Numbered from the stretch's first letter, positions 6,071 through 16,327 are shown. The stretch is DNA of 64,000 nucleotides from Candidatus Peregrinibacteria bacterium (GCA_018654255.1 JABILX010000004.1:1-64000); one strand, 5' to 3'. The notes: generated from the letters alone by a model not told the origin. Made by a program: numbers and translations.

Positions 6071-8836
6071 CTAGTTTCCAAGAAGTCTATAAATTGCCTC
6101 AGCAACTTCAGCTCTTGAAGCTTGAACGCTTGGCAAGAATAGGTCACCTATTACTGTGAATAGGTTGTCCAATTTAGATTGGCAAACGTAACCTGTGTAC
6201 CAATTACCAACGCTAACGTCAGCGTATGGATTGTATTGACAAGCAGGAACAACAGTTACTCCAGCAAGCTTTGCTCCTTCATAAAGGAATTTCAAGAACT
6301 CAACTCTCTTAACTGCGTCTGAAGGTCTAACAGTGTTTGAAAGACCGTCTCCTGATAGAAGTCCGTATAGTTTACCACTTCTAAGGTAAGACATGTACCA
6401 AGCTCCAGGGATAACGTCATTCCATCCTAGAGTTGTACCATCGTCAGAGTAAAGGTTAAGGTCAAAAGCTCTCATAGCTACAGCTAGAACCTCTGCTCTA
6501 TTGATACTAGCATAAGGTCTGAATTCTCCTGAAGGATCACCTTCGAAGATTCCTTCTGAAGCCACCCATTGGATTGCGTCATAGTTTGGATTGCTTGGAA
6601 GTACGTCAACGAATGAATAGTCATCATTGTCGTTAGAACCAAGGTTAGATCCAGAATCATCGTCATCATCATCACCACCTATTTGAACTAGGTAAGGATT
6701 ATCAAGCAAGCTTGAACCATTGTCATCGTCGTTTGATGAACCTGTTTCAGATGGTCCTCCGAACACGTCTCCAAGATCGTCAGTAATAACAAATTTACCA
6801 GTTTCAGTTTCAGTGCTGCTTGAACCTTCTTTTTGTGTGTAGATCTTATAACTGTAGTAACCATCGTCCATTACATCTCCATCTTCCTCTCTTGTATCCC
6901 AAACGAATTTATAATCACCTTCTGGTACGAGAGTGTAATCCATAAGAATTACATCAGGTGAACCACTTGCAGTTCCTCCTTCCCAGATAGCAACTTTTAC
7001 TTCAGCATCGTCTTCGATTTCAAAAGTAAGTTCAACCTCACTATCTTCTTCAGTTACAGGTGGAATAAGCATATCCATAGTGATGTTTGATTTTGAACTT
7101 GAAACATCATCTTCGTCTAGATCAACAGTAACACTTTGAGTTTCACAATCATCATCACTACCAAGGCTACAAGCCTCAAGTTGGATTTTGAATGTGTCAT
7201 CATAATCAAAGTCATCACCATCATCCTCTAGACCATCCCAGTAAACTGCGTACCATTTATCTTTTTCAACTTCTTCTTTCTCATCTTCACCAAGAAGATC
7301 AACTTTTGAGCTGCCATTCTTCAGAACAACAACACTTACATTTGCATCTGTTTCAAGCATGAATCCGAAATAAACACCTTCTCCAAGATCAGGATCGATT
7401 TCTTTCTTTGTAACGAAAATTTCGTCGATTTCAGGACTTTCATATTCAACTGTGAAATCAGTCTCTACATAGTAAGTAGTCTCATCAATATCACCAAGGA
7501 AAAGAAGTGTCCATTCTCCTGGTTCAATGTATTCATCATCTTCATCTTTACCATCAAAATCAGTGTCATACACTTTGTCGCTAAGGTCATCTTCTTCATA
7601 TATTTCAACTACTTCACCTCCTTTTCTAGCTTCGATTTTTATTGTGTCAAAATCAACATTAAGTTCCCATTCAATATCAAGTTTTTCTTCTAATGGATCC
7701 CAATCACCACCTGGATCAAGGTCAATATTTTTGATCTTAGATCCACCAGGGTGATAGTTAGAACCTTCAGAAGTTACGTCAAGAACAATAGTGTCATCAA
7801 CAGCAACACCTAGATCATTTCTTGCAGTAATTACAACAGCGTAAAGACCTTCATCGACAACGTCTCCGATACCTTTTGTACCATCCCAGTCGAAATCAAG
7901 AACTTCGTTCTCGTACTCATCAGATCCATCGAAATCAGAAGGAATAAATACAACAGTTCCTTCATCCTCACCTTCAACATCAAATACAACGATTTCTACA
8001 GTGACATAAGCTGTACCATCCAAATCAAAAGTAACAGTTACGTCTTCATCCTCAGCAGTGAAAGCCTTATCTGCTGCATCCGCATCAGCAGCAGGGCTTG
8101 TAACTACAAGTTTTGGTGCTGAAGGATCTTCGTATTTAACAAAAAGATCAATAGTAACAGTCTCTACAAGAAATGTTAGTGGATAACTCTGTACCTTAAT
8201 TTCTAGTTGGTAATCACCAGGGAGAATATAATCACCTGAATCATTCCCATCCCAAGCAAAACTTCCTTCATAATTCTCATCGTCAGTAGCAATAACATCA
8301 TTAAAAGTTTTTACTTCTTCATCATCTAAGAGAAGTGCAAAAGATACTCGTGCACTAGTTGAAACTTCGAAATCAAGAACAAGGTCTCCGTCAAGAGATG
8401 GATCCCACAACATATCAGGTTCGAAATCATCAATGTCGATCCAAAGATCATGAGAAATTTCAAGATCTGTCTCAAAAGTTACTGCATCAAGTACCAAGAC
8501 AACTTCATAGTCGTCAGTAGGTAATTCAAGACCATCAGCATCAACGCCTCCCCAACTTACAGAACAATCTATGTCATTTTCACAAGTGACACCAGTCGTC
8601 AAATCAACGAGAGTATCTCCATCCCCATTGATAGTTAGAGAAGTAAAAACGGAAGCAACCTCTTTAGTAAAAGCAATGTCCAATGTTGGCTGATTATTTT
8701 CAACATAGACATACTCGTCTGTAGTCTCACCGTCAACGGACAGAGTAATATCTCCGTTGTCAGCAAAAGCCGCAGGAACTACCAATGTAGATAGAATCCC
8801 TACAACTCCCAAGAGTGAAATTAGTTTTTTCACCAT
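6071..8836 (-). CDS. S-layer-like protein, larger paralog: FlgD/Ig-like repeats and three SLH domains
   Basis: 921 aa, extremely acidic. Signal peptide MVKKLISLLGVVGILSTLVVPAAFA. Residues ~30-690 contain serial FlgD/Ig-like modules with WDG turns (SWGGVDADG, AWDGNDSGDY, DWDGTKGIGD, YWDGLEDDGDD). An Asp/Asn/Ser-rich linker (GGDDDDDDSGSN) replaces the Pro-rich linker of its paralog. Three C-terminal SLH domains follow (SINRAEVLAVAMRAF, VKRVEFLKFLYEGA, QASRAEVAEAIYRLL). It is likely a major coat protein anchored to wall polysaccharide. The order, spacing and shared leader with 3475-5799 indicate a tandem duplication that has since diverged. Each gene has its own promoter and terminator, so they can be expressed separately. 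Confidence 0.9.
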   Translation of the reverse strand: MVKKLISLLGVVGILSTLVVPAAFADNGDITLSVDGETTDEYVYVENNQPTLDIAFTKEVASVFTSLTINGDGDTLVDLTTGVTCENDIDCSVSWGGVDADGLELPTDDYEVVLVLDAVTFETDLEISHDLWIDIDDFEPDMLWDPSLDGDLVLDFEVSTSARVSFALLLDDEEVKTFNDVIATDDENYEGSFAWDGNDSGDYILPGDYQLEIKVQSYPLTFLVETVTIDLFVKYEDPSAPKLVVTSPAADADAADKAFTAEDEDVTVTFDLDGTAYVTVEIVVFDVEGEDEGTVVFIPSDFDGSDEYENEVLDFDWDGTKGIGDVVDEGLYAVVITARNDLGVAVDDTIVLDVTSEGSNYHPGGSKIKNIDLDPGGDWDPLEEKLDIEWELNVDFDTIKIEARKGGEVVEIYEEDDLSDKVYDTDFDGKDEDDEYIEPGEWTLLFLGDIDETTYYVETDFTVEYESPEIDEIFVTKKEIDPDLGEGVYFGFMLETDANVSVVVLKNGSSKVDLLGEDEKEEVEKDKWYAVYWDGLEDDGDDFDYDDTFKIQLEACSLGSDDDCETQSVTVDLDEDDVSSSKSNITMDMLIPPVTEEDSEVELTFEIEDDAEVKVAIWEGGTASGSPDVILMDYTLVPEGDYKFVWDTREEDGDVMDDGYYSYKIYTQKEGSSSTETETGKFVITDDLGDVFGGPSETGSSNDDDNGSSLLDNPYLVQIGGDDDDDDSGSNLGSNDNDDYSFVDVLPSNPNYDAIQWVASEGIFEGDPSGEFRPYASINRAEVLAVAMRAFDLNLYSDDGTTLGWNDVIPGAWYMSYLRSGKLYGLLSGDGLSNTVRPSDAVKRVEFLKFLYEGAKLAGVTVVPACQYNPYADVSVGNWYTGYVCQSKLDNLFTVIGDLFLPSVQASRAEVAEAIYRLLGN

Positions 8837-8873
8837 AAAATTTTGGGTTAAATTTATTTAAATATATTTTAAA

Positions 8874-8929
8874 GCGCGAGTTTTCTTAGCGCAGGTCTGG
8901 TATAATAGTACAAATTTAATATTTGACAA
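8874..8929 (-). promoter_or_regulatory. Promoter and 5'-terminal hairpin leader of the second S-layer gene
   Basis: Minus strand: TTGTCA (8929-8924), a 16-nt spacer, TATTAT (8907-8902). The leader begins near 8895 with GACCTG, then the hairpin GCGC-taagaaaactc-GCGC (8892-8874), then TTTAAAATATAT. The pattern GACCT / stem / AAGAAA loop / stem / TTTA matches the leader at 5847-5870, although the stem sequences differ. Confidence 0.55.
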
Positions 8930-8944
8930 CCTTTTATTACGGCA

Positions 8945-8975
8945 AAAAGGCAAAATTATTACATAATCACCTTTT
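8945..8975 (-). terminator. Terminator downstream of the HAD gene
   Basis: AAAAAGG ... CCTTTTT arms around an inner ATTAT/ATAAT pairing, about 35 nt past the stop of the 9008-9892 gene. The symmetry would let it act in both directions. Confidence 0.5.
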
Positions 8976-9007
8976 TAATCAAGTTGCCAGCTAGCCCAAA
9001 AAGATGT

Positions 9008-9892
9008 CTAAACAACAATTTCCTTCAACAAATAAACCACGCCATCGCTATTCAAAAGCACCTCCCCATCAGCACCCAGAACCTGTTTCGGAAACTTAAC
9101 GCCTTCATCAATTTCTTCTCCCACAGAATATGGAGTGCCATATCTACCATTCAAAAAATAATAATCATTTCCACCAGTCATCCCACTATCACCAACGACC
9201 AAAATTTCTCGACACCCACCCTCTTCACACCCATCGGCAAATTCAAAACCACGATCTTTCAACAATTTATGAAAAATAGGAACAGAAGAATCTTTGTCGC
9301 CATTGACCGGGACGACCAGGCATCCCAATCCAGAATTCCCAAGCCTCAAATAATCCAAAGCATTGCCTCCACCAACAGCCTCAAACTCCTTCATATACTT
9401 CAAAGCAAGATCATACAATTCATCAGAAAGCTCATAAACATCCTCAATCTCCATTTCCATCCTACCAATCGGAGCTATAACTATCGGAACCAAATGCGTA
9501 AGAAACTCAGCCTTATCTTTCAACAGATCAATCAACCCAGACTCAAACTTCTCCTTTGGAACTTCTGAAGGCCAGTCGGCCAAATAAAATTGCTTCCAAG
9601 AAGTTCCATCTTCACCACCACCAACTCCAGCATACTCGTACCCAACAGATCCATTTTCACCAAAATAATAAAAATTCTTAAAAACTTCTTCCCCAAAATG
9701 CTCTTTCAAGTAATTGGAAGCCTTCGTAAACCTCTTATCAAAAGAACTCAATTGCCTTCCAGTACAAATCGCAATCGGAAAACCGCCATCCAATAACCGC
9801 CCAAACTCAGACACGACTTTAGGATCAGGTTCCCAAAGACCTTTTTCGGTGATAGTCCCATCAAAATCGAACATTGCTGCTTTGAATTTCAT
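9008..9892 (-). CDS. HAD-superfamily hydrolase (phosphatase)
   Basis: 294 aa from ATG 9892; the track's start at 9895 is a TTG. HAD motif I is FDFDGTITEKG, with the nucleophilic Asp near residue 8. Motif II is the CTGRQ region. Motif IV is VVGDSGMTGGNDYYFL near residue 235, the acidic pair that binds Mg2+. The long insert between motifs II and IV fits a C2-capped, Cof- or phosphomannomutase-like HAD. The substrate cannot be read from the sequence; a sugar phosphate is plausible. It lies 36 nt downstream of thyX in the same direction, probably as the last gene of that transcript, and is followed by a hairpin terminator. Confidence 0.8.
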   Translation of the reverse strand: MKFKAAMFDFDGTITEKGLWEPDPKVVSEFGRLLDGGFPIAICTGRQLSSFDKRFTKASNYLKEHFGEEVFKNFYYFGENGSVGYEYAGVGGGEDGTSWKQFYLADWPSEVPKEKFESGLIDLLKDKAEFLTHLVPIVIAPIGRMEMEIEDVYELSDELYDLALKYMKEFEAVGGGNALDYLRLGNSGLGCLVVPVNGDKDSSVPIFHKLLKDRGFEFADGCEEGGCREILVVGDSGMTGGNDYYFLNGRYGTPYSVGEEIDEGVKFPKQVLGADGEVLLNSDGVVYLLKEIVV

Positions 9893-9928
9893 CAAACATG
9901 GATTAAGTTGAACGTATTCTATCAGAAA

Positions 9929-11581
9929 CTAAAACGGTCGTCTAACCTTGGGGAAATTCATCCAAACAGGAATTCCACACCAATGAGCGCCCTCCGGACA
10001 AGGTCCTTCGCGCAGCATTTCACCATCCTCATCTCCACGAATTCCTCCCTGATGACGAGTCAAACAAGGTGGTCCCAAATAGCGCGCAATCCGAGGATGA
10101 ACCTCAGTAACCTGGGCGACCTCATCTATTGAAGAATTATATATTTCAAGCTGCGCATTGAAACAAGTGCGCAATCTCCATTTGTGTACGAAACCAAGCA
10201 AATTCCCGCTTTGAGTAAACCGAAGATTCAAAGCATTCGGCAAAATATAAACCGCATATTCAGGTGAAACTCCCATATCAATCAGCTCATTCTTCACCGA
10301 CCAAAGCATATCGCAAATTTCACGATACAATGCGGCAGCTTCTGCATTCTTCTCCACAACCTCAGGTACATGATAATCCGGCTTCATAGTATGAACCCGT
10401 GACAGCAAAGGTTTCGACGTCGGAGTAGTTCTATGCCTTTGATCCTGGCTATCCGCAGTATGAGTAATCTTTTTCTTGAATGTATAAGTAATGTGCTGCA
10501 TCGCCCGCATGAGAGGGGAGTGAGCGAAACTATTTAACGTATCGAGGTGATAACGATTTTTCTTGGGGTTCATTACCAAATCGATCGCCTCATCATCAGT
10601 CAGCTCATCACCAGAAATTCCAAGTACTTCACGAACAGCTCCCGCAAGCATCATCTCTCCGCTTCCCTGATAATTAACCAATTTTGAGATGCGACCATCA
10701 AGATCTGCATCAAATTCAGCCGCAAATTTGTCCCCATCAACTTTCGCAGACTCAGGCGTATTCTCGCCCCATTCCAAGGTGTCATTCACCGCCATCGGCG
10801 CCTCACCAATCATCTTCAAAAGGGTAGGGTCAATCTGATTAAGAGCCCCCATCATCCCATCAACAACGCGTTTGGCCTCATAAGGCACATCGCAAGAATT
10901 AACCAATCGAATATATCTCTGAAGTGTTATTGCAGAGACAGTATGATACAGAGTAGTCGAAGCACATATCGGCAAAACATAACGAGCATTTTCAATAGCC
11001 TTTTTCTCAGAATCAACCCTGATCTGTTTATCAGTTTGTCCCTTGATTTTGCCAATCTGACTCATCAACCGGAAATTATCCTCAATCAAAATCTCAGACA
11101 GTCTCTCATATGCTTGATATGCTTTGGTAAAAGCATTTTTATAAAGATTAGCAGCCTTGAATCCATCATATTTCGTGCCTCCAGACCCAGTCGTCCCAAG
11201 TCCAACCCCAGCTCGACCACCACTTCCTTCAGATTCAAATGGCGGAATGAAAACCTCAGGATCATCGAAATAAACATATCTCTGACTCTGTTGTTCGGAA
11301 TTATAAAAAGGATGACTATGCAAAAACGACCAAACAAAATGCCGACTCACCCCTGAAATCCCAAACACAAAAGTCGGATGTTGAAAAGGCGTATGATGAC
11401 CAGCCTCATATATAAGGCCACCGATCCTCTCACGTTGTCCCTCAGTCACCTCATAAGGCTTGATCAAGTTCGCGCTGTAGCAAGTTCGAGCACTCGCAAC
11501 AGCAATATCAAAAGGATCTTTCGTATAAGAAAGAAGTTCTACTTTCGGCTTCAACGGCTTTATTGTTTTTGGCTCTGGCAT
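9929..11581 (-). CDS. thyX: Flavin-dependent thymidylate synthase, tandem ThyX form
   Basis: 550 aa from ATG 11581; the track's start is an upstream TTG. ThyX makes dTMP from dUMP using FAD and methylene-tetrahydrofolate. A usual subunit is 220-250 aa; this protein is twice that. It has two ThyX-like halves: the first has HTPFQHPTFVFGISGVSRH followed by EQQSQRYVYF, and the second has FAHSPLMRAMQHITYTF followed by DSQDQRHRTT and the tail RLRTCFNAQLEIY typical of the family. Neither half shows a textbook RHRxxSxxxxSxR block, so active-site residues may be shared between halves or one half may be structural. folD, tmk and dut elsewhere in the window supply or use its substrates. No thyA is seen. 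Confidence 0.85.
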   Translation of the reverse strand: MPEPKTIKPLKPKVELLSYTKDPFDIAVASARTCYSANLIKPYEVTEGQRERIGGLIYEAGHHTPFQHPTFVFGISGVSRHFVWSFLHSHPFYNSEQQSQRYVYFDDPEVFIPPFESEGSGGRAGVGLGTTGSGGTKYDGFKAANLYKNAFTKAYQAYERLSEILIEDNFRLMSQIGKIKGQTDKQIRVDSEKKAIENARYVLPICASTTLYHTVSAITLQRYIRLVNSCDVPYEAKRVVDGMMGALNQIDPTLLKMIGEAPMAVNDTLEWGENTPESAKVDGDKFAAEFDADLDGRISKLVNYQGSGEMMLAGAVREVLGISGDELTDDEAIDLVMNPKKNRYHLDTLNSFAHSPLMRAMQHITYTFKKKITHTADSQDQRHRTTPTSKPLLSRVHTMKPDYHVPEVVEKNAEAAALYREICDMLWSVKNELIDMGVSPEYAVYILPNALNLRFTQSGNLLGFVHKWRLRTCFNAQLEIYNSSIDEVAQVTEVHPRIARYLGPPCLTRHQGGIRGDEDGEMLREGPCPEGAHWCGIPVWMNFPKVRRPF

Positions 11582-11611
11582 CGCGCACACATTAAATAAG
11601 CGAAGCAAATC

Positions 11612-13006
11612 TTACAAACTCTTTCGCTTGCGACCCGTTTTAACTTGAGGTCTTGTGACATTGTAAGCAACCAAAGCCATCGCTAGAAACACCCAGAACA
11701 TCAGAGAGTTTTCTTCCATAGCATAAGGCAGGTCAAGCAGCCCATGCGCTAGGAAATATCCAACCACTACGAAATATTCATTTCTTTCAGGACGGAAAAT
11801 CCCAAAGAACGTCATCGCGTAAATCATCAAAATCGCCAAGAACCCAAAGATCCCCAAATCACTCCACCAAAAAGTTGCCAAATTATGCGGATGCGGTGGA
11901 AGCTCAATCTCAGGAATCCCATGCTCAGGCAAAATCTCATCAACATTCTCCCGGAAAAACGCCTGATAATTACCAGGCCCAATCCCTTCAAGGGGATACA
12001 TCTTGAAAGCTTCATAATTAAAAGTATAAATCTGCGAACGCCTGTTCAACGATGTCTCCTGCGAATCATTTCCAATCAAAATCTGAAACTTACGAGTATT
12101 ATATTGAGTTACAACAAATCCAATCATCAAAACCACAACTCCCGCAACAATATATTTTTTCCAAGTACGAGGAACATTAATAAACAAAAGATACAAACAA
12201 AGAAGCCCCGTCACTGCCAAACCAGTATATGACTTCGTCAAAAGCAAAATCAACCCTGCTATCAAAACAAAAACACCTTCCAGCCACAAGCTTTTCCAAG
12301 CAACCTTCTTTGCCGCAAAAATCTTCTTCACTCCTCTCAAAACAGCAAGAACCAAAGTAGGCCCAAAAATATAAGACAACCAATTTGCACTTTCAGCCTT
12401 CATTTCAAAAAAGGGATCAATATAAGGCCAAGCCAACCTGTCCAGATAATCGACCGATCCACCCGGCAACACACCCAAAAAGTATTTGAACAAAATCGTC
12501 AGTCCAAACAAACCAAACACAATCAAAAAACTTCGCTGAAATCTCTCGAAAAGTTTCGCACGACCTTCCCGACCTTCACCACCTTTGCCAGAGAGCCCAA
12601 AATACAAAACCAAAAACATCAACACAGGACTTATATAATTGATATAAACCTGAAAATAAAACGAACGGATAACAGGTTCAAGTCCGACATAAGAAACCTT
12701 CGAAACTACAACTCCAGCCGCCAAAAATATCAAGACCAGATAAATCCATCGAAATCCCAACCGAGGTCGAATCTCCCGAACAAACAAAGCCGCCACCAAA
12801 TACACAGCAACTAAAAACCAAACAAAAAGCGACGCCACCGAAAACAAATCAAACATCGCCAAACTCCCCAGCGGGCGCAAAGCATCCAACCCAGGCCAAA
12901 AATAATCATGAAATCTGAAATCAATTATCCCAGCCACGATAAACACAGGTAGCAAACAAAGCGACCAATCAAAAACAAACTTAAATCCTCGAGAAACTTT
13001 ATTCAT
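11612..13006 (-). CDS. O-antigen ligase / polymerase-like membrane protein (Wzy_C type)
   Basis: 464 aa with about ten to twelve hydrophobic segments spread over the whole length. The large loop near residues 325-395 contains PLEGIGPGNYQAFF and PPHPHNLATFWWSDLGIFG, the pattern of the Wzy_C/O-antigen-ligase family, which transfers or polymerises lipid-linked glycans outside the membrane. Here it may build the surface polysaccharide that SLH proteins need, but this is inference. The start codon overlaps the stop of pflA by 8 nt (ATGAATAA), implying translational coupling to an unrelated metabolic gene. Confidence 0.75.
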   Translation of the reverse strand: MNKVSRGFKFVFDWSLCLLPVFIVAGIIDFRFHDYFWPGLDALRPLGSLAMFDLFSVASLFVWFLVAVYLVAALFVREIRPRLGFRWIYLVLIFLAAGVVVSKVSYVGLEPVIRSFYFQVYINYISPVLMFLVLYFGLSGKGGEGREGRAKLFERFQRSFLIVFGLFGLTILFKYFLGVLPGGSVDYLDRLAWPYIDPFFEMKAESANWLSYIFGPTLVLAVLRGVKKIFAAKKVAWKSLWLEGVFVLIAGLILLLTKSYTGLAVTGLLCLYLLFINVPRTWKKYIVAGVVVLMIGFVVTQYNTRKFQILIGNDSQETSLNRRSQIYTFNYEAFKMYPLEGIGPGNYQAFFRENVDEILPEHGIPEIELPPHPHNLATFWWSDLGIFGFLAILMIYAMTFFGIFRPERNEYFVVVGYFLAHGLLDLPYAMEENSLMFWVFLAMALVAYNVTRPQVKTGRKRKSL

Positions 13007-13829
13007 TTAACAGAACTTTATGACCTTCCTTTTCTAACATTTTTTTGATCCGTTGAACAGATGCTTTTGAAGGCGCTTTCACACCTTCGAGCGAATATCG
13101 GAGCCCAAGCTCTTCCCACTTATAAACCCCATGCGTGTGGTAGGGGAGCAATTCAATCAATTCAAATTTAACCTCGCGGAGAAACTTCCTCAACGCAGAC
13201 AAGTTCGACCTCGTATCTGTATATCCAGGCAAAATCAAATATCGCAACCGCAACTTCGCCTTAGGGCGCTTCGCAGTGCCAACATACGAGCTCAAATAGC
13301 GCAAATTCTCCAAAATCTGCTCATTAGGCACGCCAGTCAAACATTTGTGAATACCAGAGTCGAAATGCTTCAAACTCACCATAAAGGTATCAACATAAGG
13401 CAAAATCGAATCCAAAACTTTCTGTGAAGTAAAAAGCGAAGTGTCGACAGCAGTATTGATCCTATCTTTTTTGCAAAGCTTCAAAAACTCCAACAAAAAC
13501 TTAGGCTGAAAAACAGGATCTCCTCCACTCACAGTCACTCCACCTTTGCGACCAAAATATGGTTTGTAGTCTCGAACTTCCTCGAGCAATTCACGCGCCG
13601 TCATCATAGAGTGATCCACCAAATCTAGCATATCCCGATTGTGACAATACACACATCTCAGAGGACAACCTTCGAAGAAAACAACAAACCTCACCCCAGG
13701 ACCATCCAAAGCCCCAAAAGTCTCAAAAGAATGTATCATCCCGGTCAATTTGTGAACCGGTTTCACCTTTTTTTGCTCTGAAGGTGTCAAAGTCTTGCAG
13801 AATCTTCTATTTTTGAGAATTTTAAGCAT
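12999..13829 (-). CDS. pflA: Pyruvate formate-lyase-activating enzyme (radical SAM)
   Basis: 276 aa. The radical-SAM cluster motif CPLRCVYC (C-x3-C-x2-C) follows GPGVRFVVFFEG, as in PflA. GGVTVSGGDPVFQPKFL is the SAM-binding GGE-like region. The enzyme generates the glycyl radical on PflB anaerobically. There is a ~30-residue N-terminal extension before the conserved MIHSFETFGALDGPG; an internal start there cannot be excluded. It lies 12 nt downstream of pflB and overlaps the next gene, so the three are co-transcribed. Confidence 0.92.
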   Translation of the reverse strand: MLKILKNRRFCKTLTPSEQKKVKPVHKLTGMIHSFETFGALDGPGVRFVVFFEGCPLRCVYCHNRDMLDLVDHSMMTARELLEEVRDYKPYFGRKGGVTVSGGDPVFQPKFLLEFLKLCKKDRINTAVDTSLFTSQKVLDSILPYVDTFMVSLKHFDSGIHKCLTGVPNEQILENLRYLSSYVGTAKRPKAKLRLRYLILPGYTDTRSNLSALRKFLREVKFELIELLPYHTHGVYKWEELGLRYSLEGVKAPSKASVQRIKKMLEKEGHKVLLNE

Positions 13830-13841
13830 GGTAGAAAATTT

Positions 13842-16160
13842 TTAATAGAATTTTTTGTGGAAAGTCCGGCTGATGACTTCTTTCTGCTGTTCTTTCGTAA
13901 GTTTAATAAAATTCACCGCATATCCAGAAACTCGTATCGTGAGCTGCGGATATTTCCAAGGTTTCTTCATCGCATCTTCCAAAACCTCTCGATTCAAAAC
14001 ATTCACATTGATGTGATGCCCACCTTTTTTGAAATAGCCATCTAGCATATTGCTCAAATTCTCAATACGCATTTCTTCGTTTTTGCCGAGAGTTTGTGGT
14101 GTTATCGAGAATGTGTTTGAAATCCCATCTCGACAGAAGTTGTAAGGCAATTTCGCAACTGAGTTCAAAGAGGCGAGTGCGCCGCACTTGTCACGGTTAT
14201 GCATAGGGTTCGCACCAGGCGCAAAAGGCTCATGAGCTTTTCTACCATCTGGAGTAGCCCCAGTATGTTTTCCATAAACCACATTTGCAGTGATAGTCAG
14301 CAAGCTCAAAGAATGCTCCGCATCCTTATATGTTGGATACTTGCGCAGAGACTTTGTAAATTTTTTGCACAACTCTACTGCAATTGAGTCGACCCGCGCA
14401 TCATTGTTCCCAAAAGCAGGCCAACTACCCACAATCTTGAAGTCCTTAGCAATACCAGTCTTCTTATCCCAAGTAGGTCGCACCTTCGCATGTTTGATCG
14501 CAGACAAGCTGTCCGCCACAATACTCATCCCCGCCATCCCAAACGCCATAAACCTGTGAATATCAATATCGTGCAAAGCCATCTGGCTATTTTCATAGTG
14601 GTAATTGTCGTGGGAGTAATGGATGACATTCATCGTCTCGACATATTTCTTTGCCAACCAATCCATCATCCCAAAAAATCGAGTACTTACTTCCTTGTAG
14701 TCGAGGACAGCCCGATTCTTCAAAGGCTTTACCCCATCGAGAACAAGCCCTCCAGTTAGTTCATTCCGGCCCTGATTAATCGCGAGCAAAAGAAGCTTTG
14801 GCAAATTGCATCTAGCCCCAAAAAATTGCATCTCCTTCCCAATAGCCATCGCAGAAACACAACAAGCAATTCCATAATCATCTCCGTGATAAGGCCGCAT
14901 CAAATCATCATTCTCAAACTGCAAAGACGAAGATTCGATGGCAATACGAGAAGAGTAATCCTTGAACCCTTCAGGCAAATCTTGAGACCAAAGAACAGTC
15001 AGATTTGGCTCAGGTGCAGGTCCCAAATTTTCCAAAGTATGCAACATTCGGAAAGAAGTCTTCGTCACCATCGATTTACCAGCCTTCCCCCGAGGACCAA
15101 CAGCGGTCATCCCACCGAGAACACAAGTGATCCAAGTCGGATCTCCAGCAAAAAGAGCATTGTATTCAGGATGCCTCAAATGCCGCACGATCCTTAATTT
15201 GATAACAAAATCATCAACAAATTGCTGAATTTCATCTTCGCCATAGCGCCCATCGCGCAAATCCCGCTCCGCATAAATATCAATAAACGCATCAATTCTG
15301 CCCATACTCATCGCAGCTCCATCCTGCTCTTTCACAGCAGCCAAATATCCGAAATAAAGCCATTGGATAGCCTCCTTGGTATCACGCGCTGGTTTCCCAA
15401 CATCGAATCCATAAGACGCAGCCATTTTCTTCATATCTTCAAGCGCACGAATCTGTTTATGCAAAAATGTCCGTGCTCGCATATTCTCCTCATTCATGTA
15501 GTCAAACTTCTTGTTTTCAGCAGCTTTTCGCTCTTCCACAAGTCGATCAATTCCATACAAAGCAACCCGCCTATAATCACCAATAATCCGTCCACGTGAA
15601 TAATTATCAGGCAGCCCAGTAATCAAACCCTCTTTTCGGAAAAGATTTTTATCAGCAGTAAAGAAATCATCCCAACTATAATACATATCAAAAACCGCAT
15701 CATTGTGAGTAGTAACATCCTCGGTATAAATCTTGTGAATTTCAGGACTGATTTTGTAGCCGAGATCTTCAAGAGATCGCTCAACCAACCTGATACCACC
15801 ATGCGCCTTCAAGGTCCTCACAAGTGGTTTGTCTGCCTGCACTCCCACAATCGATTCATTTTTCTGATCAATATATCCAGGCTTGTGGCTCGTGATTGTC
15901 GAGACCGTCTTGGTGTCGACCCCGAGTAAACCTCCTTTTTTCAACTCTTTACCGAGAAGTTGCTTCGTTTTGCCCCAGACTTTAACAGTTTTCTTTGTCG
16001 GCTTCACCAAAAAAGACTCATCTCCATTGTATACAGAGTAATTCTTCTTGATGAAATTACTGACATCGACGGCTTTTTGCCAGGTGCCAGGTTTGAATTT
16101 GCGATAAGGAGTGAGTGCTTTCTTCTTTTGCGCCGCTCGCGACGAAATATTCTTAGACAT
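13842..16160 (-). CDS. pflB: Formate C-acetyltransferase (pyruvate formate-lyase)
   Basis: 772 aa from ATG 16160; the track start 16190 is a TTG lying next to the promoter. It converts pyruvate and CoA to acetyl-CoA and formate in anaerobic fermentation. The adjacent catalytic cysteines are in [13 protein letters not shown]. The glycyl-radical site is [10 protein letters not shown], 26 residues from the C-terminus. Length is close to the usual ~760 aa. pflA follows directly. A promoter with TTGAAC-17-TATAAT lies in the divergent intergenic region shared with the L,D-transpeptidase gene. With no respiratory genes in view, this fits a fermentative lifestyle. Confidence 0.95.
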   Translation of the reverse strand: MSKNISSRAAQKKKALTPYRKFKPGTWQKAVDVSNFIKKNYSVYNGDESFLVKPTKKTVKVWGKTKQLLGKELKKGGLLGVDTKTVSTITSHKPGYIDQKNESIVGVQADKPLVRTLKAHGGIRLVERSLEDLGYKISPEIHKIYTEDVTTHNDAVFDMYYSWDDFFTADKNLFRKEGLITGLPDNYSRGRIIGDYRRVALYGIDRLVEERKAAENKKFDYMNEENMRARTFLHKQIRALEDMKKMAASYGFDVGKPARDTKEAIQWLYFGYLAAVKEQDGAAMSMGRIDAFIDIYAERDLRDGRYGEDEIQQFVDDFVIKLRIVRHLRHPEYNALFAGDPTWITCVLGGMTAVGPRGKAGKSMVTKTSFRMLHTLENLGPAPEPNLTVLWSQDLPEGFKDYSSRIAIESSSLQFENDDLMRPYHGDDYGIACCVSAMAIGKEMQFFGARCNLPKLLLLAINQGRNELTGGLVLDGVKPLKNRAVLDYKEVSTRFFGMMDWLAKKYVETMNVIHYSHDNYHYENSQMALHDIDIHRFMAFGMAGMSIVADSLSAIKHAKVRPTWDKKTGIAKDFKIVGSWPAFGNNDARVDSIAVELCKKFTKSLRKYPTYKDAEHSLSLLTITANVVYGKHTGATPDGRKAHEPFAPGANPMHNRDKCGALASLNSVAKLPYNFCRDGISNTFSITPQTLGKNEEMRIENLSNMLDGYFKKGGHHINVNVLNREVLEDAMKKPWKYPQLTIRVSGYAVNFIKLTKEQQKEVISRTFHKKFY

Positions 16161-16195
16161 TTTAAAGGTTTTTAAGGATGAGGAATTCAAAAGCG

Positions 16196-16224
16196 ATTAT
16201 ACTGCAAAAAAGAGAAGGGTTCAA
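16196..16224 (-). promoter_or_regulatory. Promoter of the pfl operon
   Basis: Minus strand TTGAAC (16224-16219), a 17-nt spacer, TATAAT (16201-16196), 36 nt before the pflB ATG. Confidence 0.6.
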
Positions 16225-16270
16225 ATTTTCGAAGGAATTGGGAAGAAAGATCATTTGTTCACGTCTAGCC

Positions 16271-16299
16271 TTGACGAAAAAGCAAAAAGATGTTATAGT
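16271..16299 (+). promoter_or_regulatory. Promoter of the L,D-transpeptidase cluster
   Basis: TTGACG (16271-16276), a 17-nt spacer, TATAGT (16294-16299), 29 nt before the ATG at 16328. It is divergent to the pfl promoter. Confidence 0.6.
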
Positions 16300-16327
16300 C
16301 AACGCCTTTTCTAAACTATAAATAAAA

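Noticed and set aside
8984-16314. Many plus-strand ORFs rich in Ser/Ile/Arg/His opposite thyX, pflA and pflB
   Set aside because: They are antisense to well-recognised enzymes and have no recognisable domains.
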